From Chitinophagales bacterium (GTDB taxonomy: Bacteria > Bacteroidota > Bacteroidia > Chitinophagales > UBA2359), in the NCBI GenBank assembly GCA_041392475.1, contig JAWKLZ010000001.1, forward strand, positions 1,116,001-1,180,000: a stretch of DNA of 64,000 bases. Direction: 5' to 3'. Numbering within the stretch: the stretch's first letter is position 1; each line of letters starts with the position of its first letter. The notes below the pieces were generated by a model. That model made no database searches and had not been told where the DNA came from. It was given only the letters and a program-made list of their open reading frames with translations. A program made the translations under genes and the position numbers. Below, one piece after another: positions 28,102-36,020 of this stretch.

Positions 28102-28332
28102 TGGGTTTATGGTTTTATGGTTTTATGGTTTTATGGTTTTATGGTTTTATGGTTCTATGGTTCTATGGTTCTATGGTTTTATGGGTTCATGGGTTCATGG
28201 TTTCATGGTTTCATGGTTTCATGGTTTTATGGTTTCATGGTTTTATGGTTTTATGGTTTCATGGTTTTATGGTTTCATGGTTTTATGGTTTTATGGGTTC
28301 ATGGTTTCATGGTTTCATGGTTTCATGGTTTT
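28101..28332 (+). repeat. Tandem array of 29 8-bp units, ATGGTTTT/ATGGTTTC type
   Basis: From 28101 to 28332 every 8 bases start with ATGG and follow the pattern ATGG(T/G)T(T/C)(T/C): 29 units without a single indel. Variants are ATGGTTTT, ATGGTTTC, ATGGTTCT, ATGGGTTC and ATGGGTTT. Since 8 is not a multiple of 3, all three plus frames are open and read the same 8-residue cycle MVLWFYGF; these frames are by-products of the repeat and not genes. The array overlaps the last base of the DUF2339 stop codon. Confidence 0.97.
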
Positions 28333-28367
28333 ATAACTCTACTAAACAACAAAATACACAATCAATA

Positions 28368-28815
28368 GTCCAGCCATTCAACCATTCAACCATTCAGCAG
28401 TTCAACCATTTAGCAATTCAGCAATTCAGCCATTCAACCATTCAACCATTCAACCATTCAGCAATTCAACCATTCAGCAGTTCAACCATTTAGCAATTCA
28501 GCCATTCAGCAACTCAGCCATTCAGCAATTCAGCCATTCAACCATTCAACCATTCAGCAGTTCAACCATTCAGCAATTCAACCATTCAGCAGTTCAACCA
28601 TTTAGCAACTCAGCCATTCAGCAATTCAGCCATTCAACCATTCAGCAGTTCAACCATTCAGCCATTCAACCATTCAGCAATTCAACCATTCAGCAATTCA
28701 ACCATTCAGCAATTCAACCATTCAGCAATTCAACCATTCAGCAGTTCAACCATTTAGCAATTCAGCCATTCAGCAATTCAGCCATTCAGCAATTCAACCA
28801 TCTAACAACACAGCA
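28368..28815 (-). repeat. Second tandem array of about 55 8-bp units, ATGGTTGA type on the minus strand
   Basis: On the plus strand the units are ATTCAACC, ATTCAGCC, ATTCAGCA, GTTCAACC and ATTTAGCA, in 8-bp phase from about 28368 to 28815 (about 54-56 units). On the minus strand they read ATGGTTGA, ATGGCTGA, ATTGCTGA: the same ATGGTT core as the first array, in opposite orientation. Only 35 non-repeat bases separate the arrays. A transcript through both could fold into a very long imperfect hairpin (AUGGUU with AACCAU in each unit). The array ends two bases before the ATG of the next gene, so it is that gene's whole 5' leader. Confidence 0.95.
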
Positions 28816-28817
28816 AT

Positions 28818-29483
28818 ATGAATTACCTTTCACATTACTATTTTGACAAAGACGATGACCGTCCACACTATATTTTGGGCTTGATTCTCCCTGATTTGGT
28901 GCGTACTTTCAATCGGGAAAGGCTGCAACCTCAAATAATTGAAACACATTGGGATGTACCTATAAGGAATTTGCAGGAAGGAGTGAACAAACACCACCAT
29001 ATTGACAAATTGTTTCACAGTTCCAACTTCTTTAGAACCTACAATAAAAAGACATTCAAACAATTGCAGCAAATAGAATTGGAAGGTATCACTAAATACA
29101 GGCATTTTATTTCACATGTTTTGATAGAGATGCTTCTGGATCGCTTGTTATTGAAGGAGGATTTGAATACTGCGTTTACTTTTTATTACAAATTAAACGC
29201 TACTGACAAGTTAATTTTTATGAATTATTTCAACCATATTCCCGCTGTCGAAGGTGATTTGGAAAATTTATGGTTGTTCTTTCAGCGTTTTTGCAGTTCG
29301 GAGTTTTTGTATGACTATCAAAACAATGAAGGTTTGATTCTGCGATTAGGTGGGGTGATGCAACGGATTACCAAACAATCGTTTACGGCTACGGATAAGG
29401 TGAAATTGAGTTTATTTATTGATGGACTCGAAGGAGAGTTGAAGGGAGTTTATAAAGGGATTTTTGAGGAATTAAATTTTTAG
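28818..29483 (+). CDS. AcpH/DUF479-like protein (ACP phosphodiesterase-like)
   Basis: 221 aa. The start MNYLSHYYFDKDDDRPHYILG with DLVRTF, and the later HHHIDKLFHSS, follow the layout of the acyl-carrier-protein phosphodiesterase family (MNFLAHxxLS ... GNxxxDFVKG ... HRxID). HD-type metal-binding histidines and aspartates are kept (His6, Asp26 region, HHHID at about 58-62, FISHVLIEMLLD at about 95-106). True AcpH proteins cleave the phosphopantetheine arm of ACP; divergence here is large, so the activity is only a suggestion. The start codon follows directly on the 8-bp repeat array, leaving no normal leader; slippage in the array would alter its 5' region. Confidence 0.65.
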   Translation: MNYLSHYYFDKDDDRPHYILGLILPDLVRTFNRERLQPQIIETHWDVPIRNLQEGVNKHHHIDKLFHSSNFFRTYNKKTFKQLQQIELEGITKYRHFISHVLIEMLLDRLLLKEDLNTAFTFYYKLNATDKLIFMNYFNHIPAVEGDLENLWLFFQRFCSSEFLYDYQNNEGLILRLGGVMQRITKQSFTATDKVKLSLFIDGLEGELKGVYKGIFEELNF

Positions 29484-29699
29484 TGGAGAAACCAAGACTT
29501 TATTTTTTCTGATAAGAAATTTACTTCCAATACCTTAGCTGCTTTAAGAGTAAAATTAAAAAGCCTCATGCTTTCAAAATCTTCAATCAACTATGTTGAG
29601 AAATGGTTAAAACCCGAACACTTTGTCGTTTGGCGACAAATGGCTACAAAAAAGGCTCGTTTCTACATCTTCCCCCATATATTAGCGAACAGGAATTGA
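29484..29699 (+). pseudogene. Possible gene remnant in frame with the preceding stop
   Basis: After the TAG at 29481-29483 the same frame stays open for 71 codons to a TGA at 29697-29699. The translated stretch (DKKFTSNTLAALRVKLKSL, then YVEKWLKPEHFVVWRQMATK) looks protein-like but matches no family I recognise. It has no good start of its own. It could be a fragment of another gene or a read-through tail; a chance open frame is possible. A small perfect hairpin (TTTGTCG/CGACAAA) lies within it at 29622-29640. The remaining bases to 29787 hold nothing recognisable. Confidence 0.28.
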
Positions 29700-29787
29700 A
29701 AACAATCGTTTAAATATTTAAGAACACGGTCACAAATCCGTATCAATTTCTGATTTTTTCCCAATTACATTTTTAAACTTAACAATC

Positions 29788-30870
29788 ATGAATCGCAGTA
29801 TTTTAGTAAACATATTATTTATTATCGCCTCCATAACTTTTTTGGGATTCAGTTGCAATGCTTCTAAAAGCACCAATTCAACCCAGCAAGTTCAGCAGGA
29901 TTCGCCATTCCCCATGGCAAAGTCAGATAGTGAGTGGAAGGAAATATTAAGTCCTGAAGCATATAAGATTATGGTCGAAAATGGCACCGAAGCCCCTTTC
30001 TACAATGCCTTTTTTGACAACCACGAAGAAGGTATTTATGTGAGTGCTGCTACGGGTGAACCCTTGTTTAGTTCTGCCGATAAATTTGATTCGGGTACAG
30101 GCTGGCCAAGTTTTTCCAAGCCTATCGAAAAGGGAGCTGTGAAGTGGATAAAAGACAACAGTTTGGGCATGTCCAGAGATGAAGTTGTAGAACAATCAAC
30201 TGGATTACATCTTGGGCATGTATTCAACGATGGTCCAGCACCTACCAATTTGCGCTACTGTATTAATTCTGCCGCCTTGAAGTTTATACCAAAAGGTACT
30301 GCCGCTTCAATGACTACAAAGGGTGAAAAAGCGAAGGCATATTTTGCAAGTGGCTGCTTTTGGTGTGTTGAAGCGGTTTATGAGTCGGTCAAAGGTGTAG
30401 AGGAATCCATTTCTGGCTATTCGGGTGGACACACTAAGAATCCTACTTATGAAGATAGCAACACTGGAAAGACAGGTCATGCCGAAGCAGTAGAGATTAT
30501 TTATGATCCTTCTGTGGTGAGTTTCAGTAGTTTGGTAGATGTGTATTTTGGTTCACAAGATCCTACACAGGTCAACGGACAGGGACCAGACAGAGGTTCT
30601 CAATATCGTTCCATTATTTTCTATCAAAATGAGGAGGAAAAGAAAATCATTGAAGAGAAAAAAGCAGCACTTGCCAAGGAATTGAATGCTGAGATTGCAG
30701 CCGAAGTGATGCCTTTTGAAAAGTTTTGGGTAGCAGAGGATTACCACCAAAATTATGAAAAACTGCATCCTACACATTCTTACATCCAACATGTTTCCAT
30801 TCCTCGATTGAACCGCTTCAAACAGAAATTCCCGGAATTGTTGAAGGATGGACATTCGGCAGCACATTAA
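29788..30870 (+). CDS. Fused MsrB-MsrA methionine sulfoxide reductase, lipoprotein
   Basis: 360 aa. The signal peptide ends in LGFSC with Cys23 as lipidation site, so the enzyme faces the periplasm. The MsrB domain (about 45-165) has KFDSGTGWPSF, LHLGHVFNDGP and the catalytic RYCINS (Cys158). The MsrA domain (about 183-345) has GCFWC with catalytic Cys190, GYSGGHTKNPTYE, GHAEAVEI and YHQNY. Together they repair both stereoisomers of oxidised methionine. The order B-then-A is the reverse of the Neisseria PilB-type fusion. The two CxxC pairs that bind zinc in many MsrB proteins are absent (YVSAATG and EQSTGLHLGHVF at those places). Confidence 0.95.
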   Translation: MNRSILVNILFIIASITFLGFSCNASKSTNSTQQVQQDSPFPMAKSDSEWKEILSPEAYKIMVENGTEAPFYNAFFDNHEEGIYVSAATGEPLFSSADKFDSGTGWPSFSKPIEKGAVKWIKDNSLGMSRDEVVEQSTGLHLGHVFNDGPAPTNLRYCINSAALKFIPKGTAASMTTKGEKAKAYFASGCFWCVEAVYESVKGVEESISGYSGGHTKNPTYEDSNTGKTGHAEAVEIIYDPSVVSFSSLVDVYFGSQDPTQVNGQGPDRGSQYRSIIFYQNEEEKKIIEEKKAALAKELNAEIAAEVMPFEKFWVAEDYHQNYEKLHPTHSYIQHVSIPRLNRFKQKFPELLKDGHSAAH

Positions 30871-31013
30871 AACTTGGGAATATTAGTACAGTGATTGGTA
30901 AGTTAGTGACTAGTTATTAGTTTTCAAGACGATTAACTGTCAGCTCTTTGTGTCAAAAACAAGTTGTCACTTATTTATCGTATGCTGTACTAGGAAAATA
31001 CCTAAAATAAAAT

Positions 31014-31093
31014 AGACTTCTGAAATTTAGCCTTTAAAAGTGATTGATTTAATTGATTATCAACATCTTTAAAAACAAAAATTTCAGAAGTCT
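31014..31093. terminator. Wide-loop stem-loop, AGACTTCTGAAATTT type
   Basis: AGACTTCTGAAATTT (31014-31028) pairs exactly with AAATTTCAGAAGTCT (31079-31093); the loop is 50 bases and can form an inner hairpin (TTTAAAAG with CTTTAAA). It lies between the convergent ends of the msrBA and sugar-kinase genes, 143 and 73 bases from the stops, and probably ends both transcripts. Its stem and size match the elements at 59481-59562 and 62338-62416. Confidence 0.65.
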
Positions 31094-31166
31094 TTATTTC
31101 AAAAAATCAATCTCATAAAATTGATTTTGGAGTTTATTTTTCATTTTCATTCGTTACTTATCCTTT

Positions 31167-32048
31167 TCACTTCAAAAACTTCCGCACCATTTCCTCGTCA
31201 ATCTTGGGCGTTCCTCCTCTAAAAGTCGCTACCAAAGCCCCCGTAGCACAAGCAAATTCCAAACATTCTTCTGGAGATTTACCCACCAATTTCTGGCTTA
31301 AAAAACCCGCCAAAAATGCATCACCGCTGCCAATCGTATCGGCTACTATTACTTCAAAACCAGCATGTTCATAGAAACCCGTATCGTCCAAATACGCTGC
31401 CCCATCTTCACCTCTGGTGACACAAATTGCCTCCAAATCAAATTGGTGTTTCAGCCACTTCATCGCTTGTTTTTCTTCATTGTAAGCACCATACCAGCCT
31501 GCAACAGTCTCTAATTCTTCTTCATTCATCTTCACCATATCTGCCTCTTGTAGCAACTCTTCCAATATCTCTTTGGAGTAGTGTGGTCTTCTCAAGTTGA
31601 CATCAAAAACCACCATCTTTGCCCTCTCCAACAATTGCAGCAAGGTATTTTTTGAAGTTTCATTTCTTGCAATCAAACTGCCATGCAAAAATATTTCCGC
31701 TTGCTGAACCAAGTTTACCAGACCCGCTTCTACTTCAATAAAATCATAAGCAACAGGTTTAACAATGTCGTATTGCACATTCGTTGGGTCACTCATGTCA
31801 ACATCCACGATACCTGTGTGATGCACCGTATCTATTTGAATCGTATCGGTTCGCAAGCCTTTTTCTTGCAAAAAAGACAATAATTCACTCCCAAAACTGT
31901 CTCGCCCTACTCGGCTAATCATTCCAGAAGATACGCCCAAATTGTTCAATTGAATTGCTACATTCATGGGTGCGCCACCCTCGACCTTCCCTGTTGGCAA
32001 AAGGTCGAAGAGGACTTCACCAAAACACATTACTGTTGGATTTACCAT
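31167..32048 (-). CDS. PfkB-family sugar kinase, probable fructokinase
   Basis: 293 aa. The ribokinase-fold signatures are present: FGEVLFDLLP at the start, GGAPMNVAIQLNNLG with the sugar-contacting GG, VGRDSFG, DVNLRRPHYS, and near the C-terminus the anion hole and base DTIGSGDAFLAGFL (PfkB signature 2). Its start codon overlaps the stop of the upstream transporter gene by one base (TAATG), so the two are translationally coupled. A cytoplasmic kinase paired with an unphosphorylated-sugar importer suggests uptake and phosphorylation of fructose or a similar hexose. The exact sugar is inferred. Confidence 0.9.
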   Translation of the reverse strand: MVNPTVMCFGEVLFDLLPTGKVEGGAPMNVAIQLNNLGVSSGMISRVGRDSFGSELLSFLQEKGLRTDTIQIDTVHHTGIVDVDMSDPTNVQYDIVKPVAYDFIEVEAGLVNLVQQAEIFLHGSLIARNETSKNTLLQLLERAKMVVFDVNLRRPHYSKEILEELLQEADMVKMNEEELETVAGWYGAYNEEKQAMKWLKHQFDLEAICVTRGEDGAAYLDDTGFYEHAGFEVIVADTIGSGDAFLAGFLSQKLVGKSPEECLEFACATGALVATFRGGTPKIDEEMVRKFLK

Positions 32049-33415
32049 TATTCTTTTATCATTTTTTTCTCAATTTCTTCCAAAGAAACGCCTTTTGTTT
32101 CAGGCATCATAAAGATGACGAACAACAATTGAAGGACCATGAATCCTGCAAAAAAGGCATACACTTTCCACGGCTCAAAACTGTTCATGATGACCGACCC
32201 AAAAAGGGTAATCAAAGCTGCAAATACCCAATGTGTTCCTGTGCCGAAAGACTGACCAGAAGCCCGCACATTGTTAGGGAAAATTTCGGAGATAAACACC
32301 CAAATAACCGCTCCTTGACCAATCGCATGAGAGGCTATGAACATCAAAATAAAGGTAAGGGTAAAAGTCGGTGCAGCAGCCGAGTAAAAACCATACGATA
32401 CCATACCTAAACTGACAATATAGCCAATCGAACCTATCAACATCAACTGTTTCCGCCCTGCTCGGTCAATTAAATACATCCCTAAAAGCGTAAAAATCAG
32501 GTTAACCCCTCCAATAGAAATTGAACTCATCAACGAATCCTGTGACGCAAAACCCGCATTTTCAAGAATTTCAGCGGCATAGTATAACACGAAATTAATT
32601 CCCGACAACTGATTGAAGAAAGCCAACAAGAAAGCAAGGGTAATGGGTAAGCTGTATTTTTTGGAGAAAAACTGAATTGTTTCGGTTTTAGACACCAAAT
32701 CTTTTTTAATTTCTACCAACAAATGCTCTGCTTCGGCTGCACCAAAAAGTTGGGTCAAAACTGATTTACCTTCAACATCATCTCTTTTCTGCAAAATCAA
32801 CCATCGGGGGCTGTTTGGTACTTTCATGACCATCAAGATATAAATCAAAGCAGGCAAACCTTCAATTGCCAACATGATTCGCCAGCCATTCTTTCCAATG
32901 ATTGCAGTAGCATCTACAAAGTAAGTATTTGATATGTAAGCAATTGCAGCATTGGAGATAAAAGCGATGAAAATCCCAAAAACGATGTTGAATTGATACA
33001 ACGCCACCAATTGCCCTCTTTTTTCGGCAGAGGAAATTTCGGAAATATAGATAGGGGCTGCAACAGAGGAGGCACCAACACCTATGCCGCCAATGAATCG
33101 AAAGAAAGAAAATAGGTAAGGGTCGGTTGCCAATCCAGAACCGACAGCCGATATAAAATACAAAACACCAATCCAAAATAGGGTTTTCTTTCTGCCCAAT
33201 TTGTCACAAGGAATACCTCCCAACAATGACCCTAACACTGTTCCCCAAAGTGCCATGGACATAATGAACGTTCCGTGAAACCACGGCGAAGTCTGCCAAA
33301 GTTCTTTGATGGGCAAGTTTGCGCCCGAAATAACAACCGTATCAAAGCCAAACAGGAAACCTGCCAGCGCAACGGTGATTGACCAAAAAAGCGTTTTGTT
33401 GTTGTTGTTTTGCAT
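32048..33415 (-). CDS. MFS sugar porter (sugar:H+ symporter family)
   Basis: 455 aa with about 12 hydrophobic segments. Sugar-porter signatures: GFLFGFDTVVISGA at the start, DKLGRKKTLFWIG after TM2, the Q-x3-G segment FFNQLSGINFVLYY, LIDRAGRKQLMLIG after TM8 and the terminal PETKGVSLEEIEKKM. It resembles the XylE/FruP/glucose porters of Bacteroidota. First gene of a two-gene operon with the downstream kinase, one-base overlap. A good promoter lies at 33564-33592. The substrate is likely the sugar of the kinase. Confidence 0.93.
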   Translation of the reverse strand: MQNNNNKTLFWSITVALAGFLFGFDTVVISGANLPIKELWQTSPWFHGTFIMSMALWGTVLGSLLGGIPCDKLGRKKTLFWIGVLYFISAVGSGLATDPYLFSFFRFIGGIGVGASSVAAPIYISEISSAEKRGQLVALYQFNIVFGIFIAFISNAAIAYISNTYFVDATAIIGKNGWRIMLAIEGLPALIYILMVMKVPNSPRWLILQKRDDVEGKSVLTQLFGAAEAEHLLVEIKKDLVSKTETIQFFSKKYSLPITLAFLLAFFNQLSGINFVLYYAAEILENAGFASQDSLMSSISIGGVNLIFTLLGMYLIDRAGRKQLMLIGSIGYIVSLGMVSYGFYSAAAPTFTLTFILMFIASHAIGQGAVIWVFISEIFPNNVRASGQSFGTGTHWVFAALITLFGSVIMNSFEPWKVYAFFAGFMVLQLLFVIFMMPETKGVSLEEIEKKMIKE

Positions 33416-33563
33416 TGAAGTAAAGTTTGTTCGTAGTGTAACTGTTTGTTATTAGTGAAAAAATAAAAGGAATAACGTCGAGAATCACAACTGAGCGTTG
33501 GACTGTGCATTTTGTTGGCTCTAAGATAGGTATATTTGGAGAGAATCAATTCCAGAATGGTTG

Positions 33564-33592
33564 CAAATATATTTAAATTTGTGTGGCACAAA
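33564..33592 (-). promoter_or_regulatory. Promoter of the MFS transporter-kinase operon
   Basis: On the minus strand TTTG (33592-33589) and TATATTTG (33571-33564) are 17 bases apart, a perfect match to the Bacteroidota -33/-7 consensus. Transcription would start near 33557, giving a leader of about 140 bases before the start codon at 33415. Confidence 0.6.
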
Positions 33593-33706
33593 AACACAGG
33601 CATAACTCACTCATCTTCAATTGACTTATCAATCAAATCATTAAGCACTTGCCTGTGCTTTCAATATTGTTGCATGTATTTTAGAATTGAATCCTGCGCC
33701 AAACCG

Positions 33707-35884
33707 CTACAACCGCACTACCTTTTCTTCAATTAACCTATTTCCTGATGCATCTTTTGCAACAACTACATAGACACCAGCCAATAAATCTCCCAAATCC
33801 ACAGAAACCCGATTGTCAGAATTAGTCAATTCGATAGATTTTAGCAAACGTCCATCAATGTGGTACACTTCTATGGTTTTCATCTTCGTCAAGTCATACT
33901 CGATTTGAAGCGCACAAGCAGTTGGATTTGGGAAAATATGGAAGTCAGCAGCAACAGAAGAGGTTTCTTTTCCTGTAAAATAGGATTCTGCAAAAGAAAA
34001 GGCTTCTTGGCCTATTTTTATGCCTATCAAACGTCCTGGCATATCATCAGCAGGCGGGTGAATACCTCCCCAAATTCGAGAAAGGCTACACTGATCAGAA
34101 GCATCTCGGTAAGTTGCCCATTGAAGGGTCAGGTTCGTGCTCGGACCGTCTTCAAAGACCAAAAACTCATTTTGAGGGCATGAAAATTCTCCCATTCCAC
34201 CCGGAAAAAAGGGGTCTCCTGTCATGGTAGTCAAGACTTCTGCTGCCGCACGACTGTAAGTAGAGTGTCCCGATACATATCCTGCAAAAGGAGGTGTCAC
34301 AAAGGTTGGTCGTTGGTAGGGAAACCAGTTTTTGGCACGTATCCACCCCACTCCTGCAACATCTGTCTTGGGATTGTCAATAAAATTGGGGCCTTTCCAA
34401 GCATATAGTTTCACCTCCCCAATATATTGACCTGCAAACCCTTGAAGTGGATCACCCTCTTCAATGAGTTCTATATATCCCGGAACCAAAGGCAGTCCAC
34501 CTGCATTATAAGACGGCAAATTGGGGTCAGAACTTTGCCCCAATTCTGCCATACCCCGAATAGCTGAAATCGGGCGAATATAATCGTACCAACCTTTGAT
34601 ACCCCATGAAGCAACCGCTACATCGTGCATCGCACCTCCCAAAGCAAAATAGGCTTTGACATCCCACTCCAAATCGTCTAATATTTCACCTTGTCCATGC
34701 ATTTTTTTGACCAAATCAGGATGGTCGTTCACATAGTTGAGGATGGTAAACCAGTGTCCTGGTGGCGTTTCGGAATTGGGGCCATCTGCCCAAAACTCAG
34801 CCAACACCCTTGCATAATCGCCACGTTGGACTATTTGAGGAGTGTAAGGTAAACCTGTTTTAGGATTCATTGAATACCCTGTACTTTTATCTCCTCCTTC
34901 CAGCAAATCATAAAAATCCTGTAGACCTTCAATCGTTGTAGGATAATCTTCCACAGACATATTGCCGATAGAAGCAGGAGAAATATCCCATAATACGTCT
35001 TCTGCTGGGTCAAGGTGAGAAGACCAAATAGATACCAAAGCGAAACTCCATTTGTATTCATTCGAATTACCACTTCCATCAGCAGTCCAATGGGGTGGCG
35101 TACCTGGATCATGGTAGACCCAATAATCAAATCCATCTCGATTGTAAACAGTTAATTCTTCTGTTTGCAGTGAAAAAGGACTCACTTGTCCCCATTCTGG
35201 ACTTAAAAATGGTGGTGTAGTATCACCAAGAGGGTTTCCCGATTGATCTATGAACTGGGCAAATCTCAGAGGTTGCCAACGGTTTAGATCTTCAATATTG
35301 ACGTTTCCAGAAAGTTCTAACAATAATGAAGGATTTACTGGCTCATAATGCAGGTTGGCGTATTGCCCCTGTTCATTCGAGCCGTCTTGAAAGCCATATT
35401 GAATAATGTGTCGGGCAATGTAATTTCCCATTTCTGCCGCACCACAAGCATAATCTTCAATAGTATTTGTGATATCATAGCCCATTTCCTCCATGAAAAG
35501 GTCTATATCTGTAAATATCAATTCGGCACCAGGCGAGTTCTTAAAACGATGTCGCATGATGCGGTAAACAGCAAAACTCATAGCTTCTTCTTGTGCAGCT
35601 TTCACATCTTCTTGAGGCGGAACACTGCTGAAGGGAGTGGTATAACCATGCACTGTTTTTCCTAAAAAATAGGTATTTGCAATGCTATCATACACCGCCC
35701 AAGCATCGTACATCGCTGCTGAGGTGTGAAACAAATTGCGGGCATGCACTGTGGGGCGTGCAAAATCTACTCGAATAGCTTCCAATACTTTTTCATTCCA
35801 TTGACGTGCAATAGAATTTTGTGCATGAAGGGCAGAAAGAGTGCTTATTACAAACAAAAACAATAGGGTAAATATATTTTTCAT
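33707..35884 (-). CDS. Vanadium-dependent haloperoxidase/PAP2-type secreted protein with T9SS sorting domain
   Basis: 725 aa from the ATG at 35884, where a signal peptide (MKNIFTLLFLFVISTLSALH) begins; upstream in-frame codons are excluded because a promoter lies at 35914-35945. The C-terminal half carries the vanadate/phosphate site of the haloperoxidase-PAP2 superfamily: GYVSGHSTYSRAAAEVL (SGHS) and later SRIWGGIHPPADD (R-x5-HPxxD). The last 80 residues are a T9SS type A sorting domain (IFPNPTACALQIEYDL ... LAGVYVVVAKD). It should be exported through the type IX machinery. Family members are either halide-oxidising enzymes or acid phosphatases; which one cannot be settled here. Confidence 0.9.
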   Translation of the reverse strand: MKNIFTLLFLFVISTLSALHAQNSIARQWNEKVLEAIRVDFARPTVHARNLFHTSAAMYDAWAVYDSIANTYFLGKTVHGYTTPFSSVPPQEDVKAAQEEAMSFAVYRIMRHRFKNSPGAELIFTDIDLFMEEMGYDITNTIEDYACGAAEMGNYIARHIIQYGFQDGSNEQGQYANLHYEPVNPSLLLELSGNVNIEDLNRWQPLRFAQFIDQSGNPLGDTTPPFLSPEWGQVSPFSLQTEELTVYNRDGFDYWVYHDPGTPPHWTADGSGNSNEYKWSFALVSIWSSHLDPAEDVLWDISPASIGNMSVEDYPTTIEGLQDFYDLLEGGDKSTGYSMNPKTGLPYTPQIVQRGDYARVLAEFWADGPNSETPPGHWFTILNYVNDHPDLVKKMHGQGEILDDLEWDVKAYFALGGAMHDVAVASWGIKGWYDYIRPISAIRGMAELGQSSDPNLPSYNAGGLPLVPGYIELIEEGDPLQGFAGQYIGEVKLYAWKGPNFIDNPKTDVAGVGWIRAKNWFPYQRPTFVTPPFAGYVSGHSTYSRAAAEVLTTMTGDPFFPGGMGEFSCPQNEFLVFEDGPSTNLTLQWATYRDASDQCSLSRIWGGIHPPADDMPGRLIGIKIGQEAFSFAESYFTGKETSSVAADFHIFPNPTACALQIEYDLTKMKTIEVYHIDGRLLKSIELTNSDNRVSVDLGDLLAGVYVVVAKDASGNRLIEEKVVRL

Positions 35885-35913
35885 TTTACTATATTTGTAA
35901 ACATCCAAAAAGC

Positions 35914-35945
35914 CAAATATAGCCATTTCATCGGTTTTCTTCAAA
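35914..35945 (-). promoter_or_regulatory. Promoter of the haloperoxidase-like gene
   Basis: On the minus strand TTTG (35945-35942) and TATATTTG (35921-35914) are 20 bases apart, an excellent match to the Bacteroidota consensus. Transcription would start near 35907, about 23 bases before the ATG at 35884, which fixes that start. Confidence 0.65.
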
Positions 35946-36020
35946 GACTTCGGTGTTTTTAGAAGGACAGCATAATGGCAAAACCTCATCTTAAGGATAA
36001 TAACACACCTACTACTATTT

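Noticed and set aside
28094..28493. Three overlapping plus-strand frames encoding WFYGFMVL-type repeats
   Set aside because: They are the unavoidable product of an 8-bp repeat without stops in any frame; no signal, start context or homology supports a protein.
28368..28815. Regular repeats that might suggest a CRISPR array
   Set aside because: The period is 8 bases with no spacers; it is a simple tandem repeat. No cas genes are present.
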